Shown piece after piece: positions 7,714 through 16,678 of a stretch of DNA of 35,092 nucleotides. Origin of the DNA: Martinezella lusitana (GTDB lineage Bacteria; Pseudomonadota; Alphaproteobacteria; Rhizobiales; Rhizobiaceae); assembly GCF_900094565.1 (NCBI RefSeq), contig NZ_FMAF01000027.1, forward strand, positions 7,990 to 43,081, written 5' to 3'. The notes under the pieces are model-generated. The model saw only the letters and a program-made list of their open reading frames with translations. It had not been told where the DNA came from and did no database searches. Numbering within the stretch: position 1 is the first letter of the stretch; the number at the start of each line of letters is the position of its first letter. A program made the translations under genes and the position numbers.

Positions 7714-8123
7714 TTTAACCCCTTCGGTCGCCGCTTTTCAGCTGCGCGCTTTTCTTCCTGTGAACCTGGGCCTGATCAAGTGCGAGCAGCAAAACCTCGA
7801 CTTGAGGACAGCTTTCGCTTGCCCGACCCGCTCAGATGATATTGCCTGTAGGTGCTAGCTTCATCGCACCATTTCGCTCCGGGGTGACGCCGGGTTCCTG
7901 CAATCTTCCTCGCTTTTTGCAGGAATTCGCTATCGGTGGAGGCTTTGCTGATTTGACCCGTGCGGTCGGCTCATTGGGTTGGATCGACCGCGGAGACATA
8001 GGTTGAAGAACAAAGCGAGGATCGAGGGTGCTTGAGGACCGGCCCACCTCAGGTGAGATTGGAATGTCAGGCCACACTCTCCACCCATCGCAAGCGTCCG
8101 CGCAGCCTCAAAACATCACCAGC
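7714..8123. promoter_or_regulatory. Intergenic region with a 9-bp inverted repeat
   Basis: No convincing gene is present in these 410 bases. The main structure is the perfect inverted repeat TTCCTGCAA (7895-7903) and TTGCAGGAA (7917-7925) with a 13-base spacer, about 180 bases upstream of the aminotransferase start and 200 bases after the C45 gene. No U-run follows, so an operator or RNA hairpin is as likely as a terminator. The region should contain the promoter of the 109-7713 operon, but no clear -35/-10 pair was found. Confidence 0.4.
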
Positions 8124-9179
8124 CTACTTGACTAGCACCGTTCCTCCCAGGACATCGCACTCGTTGGGGGCAGCATGGACGCTCCAATCAACCCGGTCAG
8201 CGGATAGCGCGAACACGCCCATCGCCAGAGTTTGCGACCCATCGATTGTTCCGTTCTTGTAGATCGGCACCGTCTCATCGAATAGAGCGACTTCTGCGTC
8301 TTCAGCGAGCCTTTGTCCGGCAGTAACCCGGTCCACTGCCGCCTGACGATCGCGGGAAGAGGCGCTGATGGTCTGCTCCAACTGGGCGAATTCTTCGAAG
8401 ATCAAATGGTTCGCATGGCCTTGGGGGGTGACGGCCTCCCGAATGGCGCAGCCTGAAGCGGGAGCCTCGATTGAGACGAGCCGGCGCGTTTTCGTCTCGC
8501 CGAGATTATGATGGAATCCGCTGGCACGGTCCTTGCGCTTGAGGATTTCTACCGCATCGCATAACGACCTTGAGTCGAGGATCGCGCGGCAGATGATGTG
8601 TCGGGGTACTCCAGGCTGAAGATCATGCGCGGTGATGTTATTTATCGTCTGCACGAGCCCCATCTCATTGAAGCCAAACGTGTGGCCGGGCAGCATGCCA
8701 GGGTACATGAAGCTGGCCCAGGCTGGTCCCTCGTCCGGCTCGACTTCAACCCAAAAGCAGGCGCCGAGGAGCGCTTGGTCACCGTCCTCGTTATGGGCAA
8801 TTATTGCGGGGCGGTCGTCCTGCGCCGGCAGCAGGAGTGTCGTGCATCCATTGGCAGCAACCGACCCTGTTGCCGGGGAGACATCCTCGGGAAGCCGAAG
8901 GTCTCCGCGGCAATTCCAGAGGAAGATCGAATCGAAATCTTGACCGGCGCCTTCGGCGATGCCCTCGATTTCGCGCACAAAGCGGGGATAGGTTGCGCGC
9001 GCCGCAGCTTCGAGAGCCTTCAAATATGCAGATCGGCGCCACCGGGTATCCAACGCCCGATATTCTTCAGTGTGCAAGACGCGCTCTCGGAAAGCAGAAG
9101 CGCTTGCTCGTCCGAGTGTCACGCCGATCGAGAAGGCATCGCCCTTGGCACGGACGCGCGAAATGGGATTTTTGGACAT
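8124..9179 (-). CDS. C45-family amidase/peptidase (acyltransferase-like), copy 1
   Basis: A 351-residue Ntn-hydrolase of peptidase family C45, the family of isopenicillin N acyltransferase; many bacterial members hydrolyse amides. The expected autocleavage site and nucleophile are at Gly111-Cys112 in NGCTT. AHNEDGD (128-134) is the usual conserved stretch after the nucleophile, and EGIAEGAGQDFDSIF precedes it. No signal peptide is seen, so it should be cytosolic. The ATG has GAGGAAAG 6 bases upstream. It is the last gene of the ectoine-utilisation-like block, 118 bases after the doeA-like gene; that spacer holds an ACGCCT/AGGCGT hairpin at 9233-9254. A close paralogue lies at 28885-29931. The substrate is unknown; the context suggests an amide-bonded nitrogen compound. 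Confidence 0.83.
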   Translation of the reverse strand: MSKNPISRVRAKGDAFSIGVTLGRASASAFRERVLHTEEYRALDTRWRRSAYLKALEAAARATYPRFVREIEGIAEGAGQDFDSIFLWNCRGDLRLPEDVSPATGSVAANGCTTLLLPAQDDRPAIIAHNEDGDQALLGACFWVEVEPDEGPAWASFMYPGMLPGHTFGFNEMGLVQTINNITAHDLQPGVPRHIICRAILDSRSLCDAVEILKRKDRASGFHHNLGETKTRRLVSIEAPASGCAIREAVTPQGHANHLIFEEFAQLEQTISASSRDRQAAVDRVTAGQRLAEDAEVALFDETVPIYKNGTIDGSQTLAMGVFALSADRVDWSVHAAPNECDVLGGTVLVK

Positions 9180-9297
9180 GCGACTTTCCTCATCGTTTCT
9201 TTCGCACTTGAGGTGTCCAATTCAAGGAAGCCACGCCTCCTTGTGGCAAGGCGTCACCGGGCGCATTGTGGATCACGATTTCGCCCGGGGATTGGAC

Positions 9298-10479
9298 TCA
9301 CTCGATAACGAGCAACTTGCGGGGGACATTGGACAGGAATTCGACTTCGCCCTCCGTGATCAAGAAACTTTCGGTAATTTCGATACCCCAGTCGTCGTAC
9401 CAAAGCCCGGACATGAAATGAAATGTCATGCCTGGGCGCAGCTCGGTCTTATCACCGTCGCGGAAGCTGGCGGAGTTCTCGCCCCACGCCGGCGGGTATC
9501 CCATGCCAATGGAGTAGCCGGCGCGGCTTGCCTTCTTCAGACCGTATTTCGCAAGGGCATTTCCGTAGGCCAGAGCGATATCTTCGCAGTAATTTCCCAC
9601 CACAGCCTTCTCAAGGCCGGCGCTCATGCCTTCCAAAACGGCCTTCTCAGCATCCAGCATTTGCTGGCTCGGCTTACCGAGATAGTACGACCGAGAGAGC
9701 GGGCAGTGGTACCGTTTGTGTACACCAGCAAGTTCAAAGAAGATGCTTTCGTTCGCGCGAATGGGCTTATCAGTCCACGTCAGATGAGGAGCTGAGGCAT
9801 CGGCACCGGCGCCAAGGTTGGGTACGGCTGACGGATAGTCTCCCCAGTAGTCGCCCACACCACGGGTGCCAACATAGGAAATTTCAGCGATTATGTCCGA
9901 CTGTTTTACTTCCGGCCGCAGCACCTCTGTGATGCGCTCATACATCGCTTCGACAATCTTGCCGGCGCCGCGCATATATTCGATTTCACGAGGGGATTTG
10001 ACGATGCGTTCCCAGTTGATCATGCGCATGGCGTTTTTGAAGCGCGCGTTGGGAAGTGCGGCTGTAAGGGCTTCGAAACCGGCCGGTGAGAAATAGTAGC
10101 TGTCCTTCTCCAGACCGATTATGGCTGAACCGTGCCCCTCATCCGTGAGGAACTGGCCAAGAACGGTCATGGGGTGCAAGGTGTCTGACTGAACGTAGTG
10201 GTCCTCGTACCACCTGATCCGATCCTCGCCGATATATGCCGTGCGACGGCATCCATTGGCATCCTGACCACGGCCGAACCAGAGGGGATCCTTGTCCTTT
10301 GACACAACAACACATTGTGGCACGTAGAACGAGTTGCCCTCGTAACCGGTAAGCCAGCCCATGTTAGCGGGATCGGTAACGACCAGTACGTCTATGCCAG
10401 CTCGCTCCATGGCGCTGCGCGCCTTCTCGAGGCGTGTTCTGTATTCAGAAAGTTCGAACCGTAGTTTCTCGTCAGACAT
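9298..10479 (-). CDS. doeA: Ectoine hydrolase-like M24 protein (DoeA/EutD type)
   Basis: A 393-residue pita-bread-fold protein of the M24 (Xaa-Pro peptidase/creatinase) superfamily, closely resembling ectoine hydrolase DoeA/EutD. Matching segments include VVTDPANMGWLTGYEG (34-49), WFGRGQDANG (67-76), ASAPHLTW (228-235), RYHCPLSR and a C-terminal GLWYDDWG...PRKLLV. None of the five classical M24 metal ligands is kept (Glu249 and Pro260 occupy the two Asp positions), as expected for metal-independent ectoine hydrolases. DoeA opens the ectoine ring to N-acetyl-diaminobutyrate isomers. AAGGA lies upstream of the ATG. The binding-protein transporter nearby is not the usual ectoine type, so the true substrate could be a related cyclic or amide compound. 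Confidence 0.8.
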   Translation of the reverse strand: MSDEKLRFELSEYRTRLEKARSAMERAGIDVLVVTDPANMGWLTGYEGNSFYVPQCVVVSKDKDPLWFGRGQDANGCRRTAYIGEDRIRWYEDHYVQSDTLHPMTVLGQFLTDEGHGSAIIGLEKDSYYFSPAGFEALTAALPNARFKNAMRMINWERIVKSPREIEYMRGAGKIVEAMYERITEVLRPEVKQSDIIAEISYVGTRGVGDYWGDYPSAVPNLGAGADASAPHLTWTDKPIRANESIFFELAGVHKRYHCPLSRSYYLGKPSQQMLDAEKAVLEGMSAGLEKAVVGNYCEDIALAYGNALAKYGLKKASRAGYSIGMGYPPAWGENSASFRDGDKTELRPGMTFHFMSGLWYDDWGIEITESFLITEGEVEFLSNVPRKLLVIE

Positions 10480-10509
10480 TTCAGTTCCTTTAGATTTGGA
10501 TGCGCTAAG

Positions 10510-11226
10510 TCAGACGCGGGCGGTCACAGTCGCAAGCGTCAGTTTGCAGAGGTCGGTAATGTCGTAGATGGGCAGTCCTGTCTTCAGCCGAAGGGCATTT
10601 GCAACGACAGGGAAGCCAGTGCACTCGAAGAGTATCATCGCAATCTCGGGGTGGTCGGAGCGCAGTTGATCGATACGGGCACCGACCTCCTGCTGGATCT
10701 GATCCAGCGCTGTCCGCACGAACGGCCGCGCCACGGCATTGCGCACGTATACACCACCTTCGATGCCTCCGACGACCACGCGCTTCCGATCCGCCGGGTG
10801 CTGGATGCCCAACAGGTCTTCGGTGCAATGTCGCGAATCCGCTGTTAATACCGCGAGCTTTTTCGCGGGCGATAGCTGACGTAACAAAGTCGGAATGAGT
10901 AGAAGGCTTGAGGTTATGACGGGTACATTGACTGCTGCAGAGATTGCAGACTGGTGGCGGATAAGGAAGCCGCAGTCAGCGGCAACAACGTTGGCACCTC
11001 GATCGACCAATCGCTGTGCAGCCGCAATGCAGGCGTGTTCCAGCGAAGCATCACCTCGAATGACAACCTCTGCAAAGGCGCCTTCCACCATTTCCGTGAT
11101 CACAGGCCCGCCAAACGTTGCCGGGTGCAATAGGGATCCTTCGCGCGGGCTAAGAAGCGGACTGTCTGGTGACACGCCTTCATCCAGCTCAAGTAGTCCA
11201 AGAACAGTGCTGCTTTGCGAAGTCAT
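10510..11226 (-). CDS. Asp/Glu/hydantoin racemase-family protein
   Basis: A 238-residue member of the aspartate/glutamate racemase superfamily, cofactor-independent enzymes that use two cysteines as acid/base. The pair is visible: Cys85 in AADCGFL and Cys202 in FECTGFP. The start has GAGG 9 bases upstream of the ATG. It lies between the eutC-type and doeA-type genes, where classical eut operons carry eutA. However, eutA encodes a maleate-isomerase-like protein with different motifs, so I do not call this eutA. A role in epimerising an intermediate (for example a diaminobutyrate or hydroxyectoine derivative) fits the setting but is inference. Confidence 0.75.
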   Translation of the reverse strand: MTSQSSTVLGLLELDEGVSPDSPLLSPREGSLLHPATFGGPVITEMVEGAFAEVVIRGDASLEHACIAAAQRLVDRGANVVAADCGFLIRHQSAISAAVNVPVITSSLLLIPTLLRQLSPAKKLAVLTADSRHCTEDLLGIQHPADRKRVVVGGIEGGVYVRNAVARPFVRTALDQIQQEVGARIDQLRSDHPEIAMILFECTGFPVVANALRLKTGLPIYDITDLCKLTLATVTARV

Positions 11227-11347
11227 GATGAAGTTCCTCGATTTCGGACGGGTTTGGTCAATGCGAGTATCGTAAGACGTGTGAACTTGCTCGACTGCGC
11301 CTCACGCCCAGGCGGCCACCGACTTCAGTGCCGGCCCAGGCACGTCA

Positions 11348-12337
11348 TCAGTCTATTGTTGTTCCGGCTTTGACGGCCAGCGCTCTTGCGAAAGCAAGAT
11401 TTGCAATGGCAGTGTCTTGAATACCCGTCCCGGTCAGATCGGCGATCGTGATCTGGCGATCGTCGGTGCGTCCAGCCACAGCACCGGCAACAATCTGGCC
11501 GAGTTCTCGAAGGGCACGATCTTCCGCGACAGCCCCCGCCTCAATCGCGTGATGCAACTCACCGAGGCGTCGCGTCTGAGCGAGGCTGTCAGCCACGTAG
11601 AGATCGGCGCGCGCAATAGCCTCGGCCTCTACTTCGTTCTTGTGTTCGGCATCGGAGCCCATCGCCGTGATGTGCTGTCCTTGTTCGAGCCATCGAGCTT
11701 CCAGGATCGGCTGATCAGCCGGCGTTGTGGTGATGATCACATGCGCACCGGCAACGGCTGCTTCCCGGCTATCGGAAGCGATGACGCTGATGCCCAATTG
11801 GTCAGACAGTTCTCGGGCCGTCTTGTTGGCTTTGGCAGCGTCACGCGCCCAAATCCGCGCCTCACGAATTTGTCGGACCAGCATGAGCGCCTGCAACTGT
11901 AGGCGCGCCTGCATACCAGCGCCAAAGACAGCAGCCACCGACGCGTCTTTGCGAGCGAGGTGCATTGCAGCCACGGCACCTGCTGCGGCCGTCCGAACAT
12001 CGGTGAGATAACCATTATCCAGCAACAATGCTTGAACCAAACCGGTCTTGCTTGACAGCAAAACCATAAGGCCGTTTGTACTGGGCAAGCCAATTTCGGG
12101 ATTGCCGAAAAAGCCGGGGCTGATCTTGATGGCGAAGCCATCGAGACCAGGTACGTAGGCCGTCTTGACGTCAACCTCACCGCGATGCTCCAAAATATCG
12201 AGGCGAAGAATTGGCGGCATCACCACTTTTTTTGTTGCAAGCGTGCGAAATGCCTCTTCCACGCAACGCACAGCCTCCAGATCAAGAGTCACCAGATCTC
12301 TCAGTTGCCGTTCAGTCAAAATGGTCATCGATCTCAT
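11348..12337 (-). CDS. eutC: EutC-type ornithine cyclodeaminase-family protein
   Basis: A 329-residue protein of the ornithine cyclodeaminase/mu-crystallin family, close to the ectoine-utilisation protein EutC. Supporting stretches are VVMPPIL (38-44), GEVDVKTAYVPGLD (53-66), Lys71 in FAIKISPGFF, the NAD-binding loop GAGMQAR (139-145), MGSDAEHKNE and DLTGTGIQDTAIA. Family members use NAD(H) for cyclodeamination, ketimine reduction or dehydrogenation; EutC's exact step is not settled. The ATG at 12337 overlaps the eutB stop codon (ATGA), indicating translational coupling with EutB. Confidence 0.85.
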   Translation of the reverse strand: MRSMTILTERQLRDLVTLDLEAVRCVEEAFRTLATKKVVMPPILRLDILEHRGEVDVKTAYVPGLDGFAIKISPGFFGNPEIGLPSTNGLMVLLSSKTGLVQALLLDNGYLTDVRTAAAGAVAAMHLARKDASVAAVFGAGMQARLQLQALMLVRQIREARIWARDAAKANKTARELSDQLGISVIASDSREAAVAGAHVIITTTPADQPILEARWLEQGQHITAMGSDAEHKNEVEAEAIARADLYVADSLAQTRRLGELHHAIEAGAVAEDRALRELGQIVAGAVAGRTDDRQITIADLTGTGIQDTAIANLAFARALAVKAGTTID

Positions 12338-13323
12338 GACGTGGTCCTCGCAATAATATCTGCTGTCTCATCGCTCACGACGCGACGATGTAAATTCATA
12401 TCGATGTTGCGGCCCGACAGCACAGTCACGACGGGTCCATGAAGGTTGCGCACTTTGTTCGCCAGGAGCGCCGCGATGCCAATCGCCCCTGCGCCTTCGA
12501 CGATCTCGCGCTCCTGGAGGTATGCATGTCGGATGCCAGCCGCTATTTCGGCTTCGCTCAACAAAATGACATCGTCCAAGAGGTCGCGGCACATGGGAAA
12601 AGTCCATTGATTGGCGAGGCCAATCCCGCCGCCGAGCGAATCCGCCAGACTTTCAAACTCATCGACCTGCACCGGGCGACCTGCATCAAGGCTTGCCTTC
12701 ATCGCAGCGCCGCGATCCATCGTGAGCCCAATGATACGCACATCCGGCCGCTGGCTTTTCACGGCTGCCGCCACCCCAGAAGCCAAACCGCCCCCCGAGA
12801 GCTGGATGAGCACAGTCGCCACGTCCGGCAACGCTTCGACGATTTCTAGCCCTAGCGTTCCTTGACCGGCAATGATTGCCGGGTGATCGAACGGCGGGAC
12901 GAGGCACCGTCCCTCGCCCGCCAACCTCTCGGCCTCTTCCTGAGCGTTATCCTGGGATTTTCCGACGATACGGACCTCGGCACCTAACCGGCGAATTTCC
13001 GAGACCTTGTTTTCGGGGACCAGGTTCGACATGCAGATCGTGGCCGTCACACCACACGTGTTGGCTGCGAACGACAGAGCACGACCGTGATTGCCCGTCG
13101 ACGCGGCCACAACGCCGCGTGCCCGCTCGTCCGCGGACAGTTGAAGAATGGCATTGAAGGCGCCGCGCAGCTTGAAACTGCCTGTCGTCTGATGGTGCTC
13201 CAGCTTTAGATATACGGGCACAGCGCAACAGTTCGACAGAGACGGAGAATGCGCGAGCGGCGTAGTGAGTATGTGATCTTTGATGCGCCGTTTTGCGCCT
13301 TCAATGTCGTCGAGGTCAATCAT
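12334..13323 (-). CDS. eutB: EutB-type threonine dehydratase-like PLP enzyme
   Basis: A 329-residue fold-type II PLP enzyme resembling the hydroxyectoine-utilisation dehydratase EutB. The PLP lysine is Lys51 in TGSFKLRGA, the phosphate-binding loop is the later SGGGLASG, and ASTGNHGRAL is conserved. The C-terminal REIVEGAGAIGIAALLANKV and VLSGRNIDMNLHRR also match the family. In hydroxyectoine breakdown EutB is proposed to dehydrate a hydroxy-diamino or hydroxyaspartate-type intermediate. The ATG at 13323 is preferred over the TTG three bases earlier, because GGAGG lies 6 bases from it. Couples directly into eutC. Confidence 0.85.
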   Translation of the reverse strand: MIDLDDIEGAKRRIKDHILTTPLAHSPSLSNCCAVPVYLKLEHHQTTGSFKLRGAFNAILQLSADERARGVVAASTGNHGRALSFAANTCGVTATICMSNLVPENKVSEIRRLGAEVRIVGKSQDNAQEEAERLAGEGRCLVPPFDHPAIIAGQGTLGLEIVEALPDVATVLIQLSGGGLASGVAAAVKSQRPDVRIIGLTMDRGAAMKASLDAGRPVQVDEFESLADSLGGGIGLANQWTFPMCRDLLDDVILLSEAEIAAGIRHAYLQEREIVEGAGAIGIAALLANKVRNLHGPVVTVLSGRNIDMNLHRRVVSDETADIIARTTS

Positions 13324-13352
13324 CAAGGTCCTCCCTCCGCACCAGCCGCGCG

Positions 13353-14537
13353 TTACGCGCTTTGAAAGAGTTCCCAGCAGTAGCGGATCGCCAGCTCGGT
13401 TGTCGGGACGAGAGTCTGGTCGGACACCCCGAACGTCGGCGTATGGACGCCGGATTCGTTTCCCGGCTCCTTGCTGCCGAACCAGAAATAGATTGACGGG
13501 ATGCAGCCGGAGTAAAAACCAAAGTCATCGCTGCCGGAGCTTGCCGAACCCTCGATATATTTGTCCTCGCCATCGGACTGCACGACGATCTGCTTGAATC
13601 GCTCGACCATTGAGTTGTCGTTGACCACAGGAGGCTCGCCCGCGTGTGAGCTAAATTCGGCCCGGCCTCGATGGATCGCAGCAACGCCCTCGGCAATTTC
13701 GCGCACCCGTTGAACCAGCAACTTTCTCCTCTCGGGACTGCTCGTCCGGATCGTTCCGGTCATTGTGACCGAAGGGCAGATTATGTTCGTCGCTTCCCCG
13801 CCGTGGATCGTGCCGATCGTAACGACAGCGCCATCGTCAACCGGCATTTCGCGCGACACCACCTTCTGAACTTCGTTGATGAAGGCGCCTGCTATCGCGA
13901 TCGCGTCCACGCCCAAGTGAGGCTTGGCGCCGTGTGCCATCGTCCCGATAAATTCGAGCGAGAACTGATCCGCTGACTTTGTTACGGCGCCCGCACGGGC
14001 GCCATAGGAGCCGGCTGGAATGTCAGTGCGGACATGAAATCCCACTGCGGCGTCGAACCCGTCTAGCAAGTTTTCTTCAACGACAGTCCGGCCGCCAAGT
14101 GGTTCTGCTTCTTCAGCGGGTTGAAAGAACACTCGCAGCCTGCCTGAGAAATTTTCGCGCATGCGATGGAAAGCGAGCGCCGTTCCCAAGGCGATTGAGC
14201 CATGCATGTCATGACCGCACGCATGCATGACGCCTGGCACTTGCGACCGATACGGCAGGTCGTCGCGGGCTTCCTGAATGGGAAGCGCGTCGATGTCTCC
14301 GCGCATCGCGATCGAACGATTTGCGCCTGGGGCCAAGCCCTGGATATCGACATAGACACCGGTCTTGTGAAACGTCTTTGCTTCGGTCAGGCCGAAGGCG
14401 GCCAAGGTCTCGATAATCCGCTTCTGGGTCTTCCACTCGTTGTTGGAAAGTTCGGGCTCGCGATGCATGGCGTGCCGCATCTCGACGACTGCGTTACGCT
14501 CGACCTCGGAGAGGAAGTTGTTGGTAGGCATGTTCAT
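13353..14537 (-). CDS. M20-family amidohydrolase (possible N-acetyl-diaminobutyrate deacetylase)
   Basis: A 394-residue M20D metallo-amidohydrolase, the family of hippurate and IAA-amino-acid hydrolases that cut N-acyl amino acids. Visible metal/catalytic elements are MRGDIDALP (78-86), HACGHDMH with Cys107 and His109, FQPAEE with Glu142/143, and His168 in GFHVRTD. AGGAG lies 7 bases before the ATG. Directly upstream of eutB in the operon, it stands where DoeB/EutE would deacetylate N-acetyl-diaminobutyrate. Classical EutE is an unrelated AstE/AspA-type enzyme; an M20 alternative (called DoeB2 in some annotations, from memory) would fill the gap. The assignment of substrate is inference. Confidence 0.83.
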   Translation of the reverse strand: MNMPTNNFLSEVERNAVVEMRHAMHREPELSNNEWKTQKRIIETLAAFGLTEAKTFHKTGVYVDIQGLAPGANRSIAMRGDIDALPIQEARDDLPYRSQVPGVMHACGHDMHGSIALGTALAFHRMRENFSGRLRVFFQPAEEAEPLGGRTVVEENLLDGFDAAVGFHVRTDIPAGSYGARAGAVTKSADQFSLEFIGTMAHGAKPHLGVDAIAIAGAFINEVQKVVSREMPVDDGAVVTIGTIHGGEATNIICPSVTMTGTIRTSSPERRKLLVQRVREIAEGVAAIHRGRAEFSSHAGEPPVVNDNSMVERFKQIVVQSDGEDKYIEGSASSGSDDFGFYSGCIPSIYFWFGSKEPGNESGVHTPTFGVSDQTLVPTTELAIRYCWELFQSA

Positions 14538-14678
14538 GGTGGTCTCCTGGTCTAGTCGTCATGGTGTCTGTTGTTGCACCTAGCAGCGGAGCTGCGCGGC
14601 CCGTCGATTCGAATGCACATCACGCAGGGTCCCTGCATAAATGGAGGTGACACTGGATCCGTCGCTGCGACATCATCA

Positions 14679-15146
14679 CTACACCTCGAGCGGGATAGCG
14701 AAGCTGGCCTTGAGACGGTCCATCACAACCATGGTCTTGAAGCCTTTGATATCTGCGTTTTCATAGAAAAACCGGCGCGTGAAGTGCTCGTAGTCCTGCA
14801 TATCTTTCGCGGTAATCACGAGCATGAAGTCGGCATCTCCCGTTACGTAGAAACCCATCATCACCTCACGCGTATTTCGTATCGCAGCCTTGAATCGATC
14901 GACGATGTCGGCCCTTTCCCGTTCAAGGGACACCATGACGATCATGGTGATGTGTCGTCCGACTGCTTTGGGCGAGACGATGGAAACGTCTCCCTCGATG
15001 ACGCCCTCGTTGCGCAACCTTCTCAAACGCCGTTGGCACGCCGTCGGCGAGAGGTGGACCATCCCCGCGAGTTCTTCAGAGGTCAGCCGGTTGTTTTTCT
15101 GAACGGCTTGGAGAAGCGCAATGTCGGCGCGATCGAGTTCAACCAT
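14679..15146 (-). CDS. Lrp/AsnC-family transcriptional regulator
   Basis: A 155-residue Lrp/AsnC regulator: an N-terminal winged helix-turn-helix (about residues 4-60, with RLTSEELAGMVHLSPTAC as the recognition region) and a C-terminal ligand-binding RAM domain (about 65-150, with GFYVTGDADFMLVI). These proteins sense amino acids. The ATG at 15146 is chosen over the GTG at 15149 because GGAGG lies 6 bases before it. An AsnC-type regulator (DoeX/AsnC) is a standard part of ectoine-degradation clusters, where a diaminobutyrate derivative acts as inducer. The same role is likely here. Confidence 0.88.
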   Translation of the reverse strand: MVELDRADIALLQAVQKNNRLTSEELAGMVHLSPTACQRRLRRLRNEGVIEGDVSIVSPKAVGRHITMIVMVSLERERADIVDRFKAAIRNTREVMMGFYVTGDADFMLVITAKDMQDYEHFTRRFFYENADIKGFKTMVVMDRLKASFAIPLEV

Positions 15147-15327
15147 CACCTACCTCCCCGAAAGAAGAACCTGGGGAGCCCGCGCGGAGGCCTGCAGCGC
15201 CGATGCGACCTGGCATAGGCCGGTTGCTTCGACGTTCCCGGCGCAGATACTCGTCCGAACTGGTTAGGCCATTTCGGAAACGAAGCAGACATGCTGGAAC
15301 CAGACGAGTATGCACCGGATACAGTCT

Positions 15328-16506
15328 CTATTTGACGAAGAGCTTGCGCGGCGTCTTCGTCAGGGGCTCGTAACCCGTTTCGGAGACCGCAAAGCTCTGT
15401 GTGATCGTGATCCCGACATTGTCGAGCCACAGGCCAGGCATCATGTGGAACACCATACCCGGCTTGAGTACGGTTTCGTCGCCCTTGCGAATGCTTGCCG
15501 TTCGTTCGCCTGAGGCCGGAGGGAACCCAATGCCGGTCGGATAACCAATGCGAGACTCTTTCTCGATCCCGTGGCGGGCAAGCGCCTTGCGGAAGTCGGC
15601 ATCGACCTGCGAGCAGGTGCGACCGGGCCGAACTGCTTCCAGCCCGGCATTCAAGGCCTCAACAGCGATTTCCGACAGGTTCAGGAAAGCGGATGAAGGC
15701 TGGCCGACGACGATCGTGCGCGCCAGGTTGACCTGGTAGCGATGCCGGCAACCGTTCAGTTCCAGGTTGACAACGGTGGACTCCGGCAGGGGGTCGTCCG
15801 TCCAGGCGGCATGCGGCGCGATTGAGCGTTCGCCAATGCACAAATCGGGGGGGCAACAAGGATAGTCGCCACCGAACTCGGGCGTGCCCGAAATCTGCTG
15901 GTGATAGATCGCAGCAGCAATATCGCACTCACGGACCCCGGCTTGCACCATATCGATGACGCGCGTCATGGCGGCATCCGCAAGCTGGCCAGCTTGATGC
16001 ATAATGGCCACCTCGGCTGGGCTCTTTACGAGCCGGATCCATCCAACAAGAAGATCGGCGTCGACGAACTCTGCATTCGGCAAGGCTCGCGTGAGATCTG
16101 CGTGGCCGCGGGCCGGATAGTAATATCCCCCCATCTCGACGCCGATACGCGCCTTTTCCCCTCCGAGCTCCTTCACGATATCGGCCATGAAAGTATAGGC
16201 CGACAGCGTTGCCGATTGAACATAGGTGTCGGGATAGGCTCGGATATTGTCCTCGGCCAGATAGGTGGTCATGGAAGCCGAAACACGGTCCATGAAACGG
16301 CCGATCCAAATCGGTTCTGCGTGGTCTTGCGCCACAATCACCATTTGCGGTGTGTAGAAGGAATACGCATTATAGCCGGTAAGGTAGTTCTGGTTCGGCG
16401 GTTCTGAGAGGAGGAGGATGTCAATCTCTCTCTTCGCCATTTCCTTTTTAACGGCTGCTAGACGGGTCTGGAATTCTCCCAGTGCGAAGTGCAATTCTTT
16501 TATCAT
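15328..16506 (-). CDS. Second DoeA-like M24 protein, metal ligands absent
   Basis: A 392-residue M24/creatinase-like protein, paralogous to the doeA-like gene at 9298-10479 with the same domain layout: creatinase-type N-domain (about 1-160) and pita-bread C-domain. Shared motifs are YLTGYNAYSFY (41-51), DTYVQSATL, APHAAWTDDPL and PGLWLDNVG near the end. The two Asp metal positions are Glu249 and Asn260, and the later His and Glu ligands are also replaced, so it is probably metal-free like DoeA but with different substrate residues. The frame is open to 16710, but the ATG at 16506 has GGGAG 7 bases upstream and aligns with the doeA start. Function: probably a ring- or amide-opening hydrolase on a related compound. 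Confidence 0.8.
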   Translation of the reverse strand: MIKELHFALGEFQTRLAAVKKEMAKREIDILLLSEPPNQNYLTGYNAYSFYTPQMVIVAQDHAEPIWIGRFMDRVSASMTTYLAEDNIRAYPDTYVQSATLSAYTFMADIVKELGGEKARIGVEMGGYYYPARGHADLTRALPNAEFVDADLLVGWIRLVKSPAEVAIMHQAGQLADAAMTRVIDMVQAGVRECDIAAAIYHQQISGTPEFGGDYPCCPPDLCIGERSIAPHAAWTDDPLPESTVVNLELNGCRHRYQVNLARTIVVGQPSSAFLNLSEIAVEALNAGLEAVRPGRTCSQVDADFRKALARHGIEKESRIGYPTGIGFPPASGERTASIRKGDETVLKPGMVFHMMPGLWLDNVGITITQSFAVSETGYEPLTKTPRKLFVK

Positions 16507-16591
16507 TCTTGATCTCCCATTCGGCCGCGGCTGCCGCGCCAATATTTCCCCGTCTGTCAGGGGGCAAAGCGGGCCGTCGTTATCCCTGTAT

Positions 16592-16613
16592 TGATCGGCT
16601 CCTGATCGGCTCC
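16592..16613. repeat. Perfect 11-bp tandem duplication
   Basis: TGATCGGCTCC occurs twice head to tail (16592-16602 and 16603-16613) in the spacer upstream of the second M24 gene. It looks like a recent slippage duplication; no function is evident. Confidence 0.7.
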
Positions 16614-16678
16614 ACGCTTGAACCTGCAGCCTAAGGGCACGGCTGGATCGGAAGGCCGAACTCTCGTTTTTTGCTCCA

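Noticed and set aside
8522..8536. TGGCAC-N5-TTGC, a good sigma-54 promoter match on the plus strand
   Set aside because: It lies inside the minus-strand C45 coding region with no plus-strand gene downstream, so it is most likely chance.
10510..11226. Calling the racemase-like gene eutA
   Set aside because: Position fits, but eutA encodes a maleate-isomerase-like protein; this sequence has the two-cysteine Asp/Glu racemase pattern instead.
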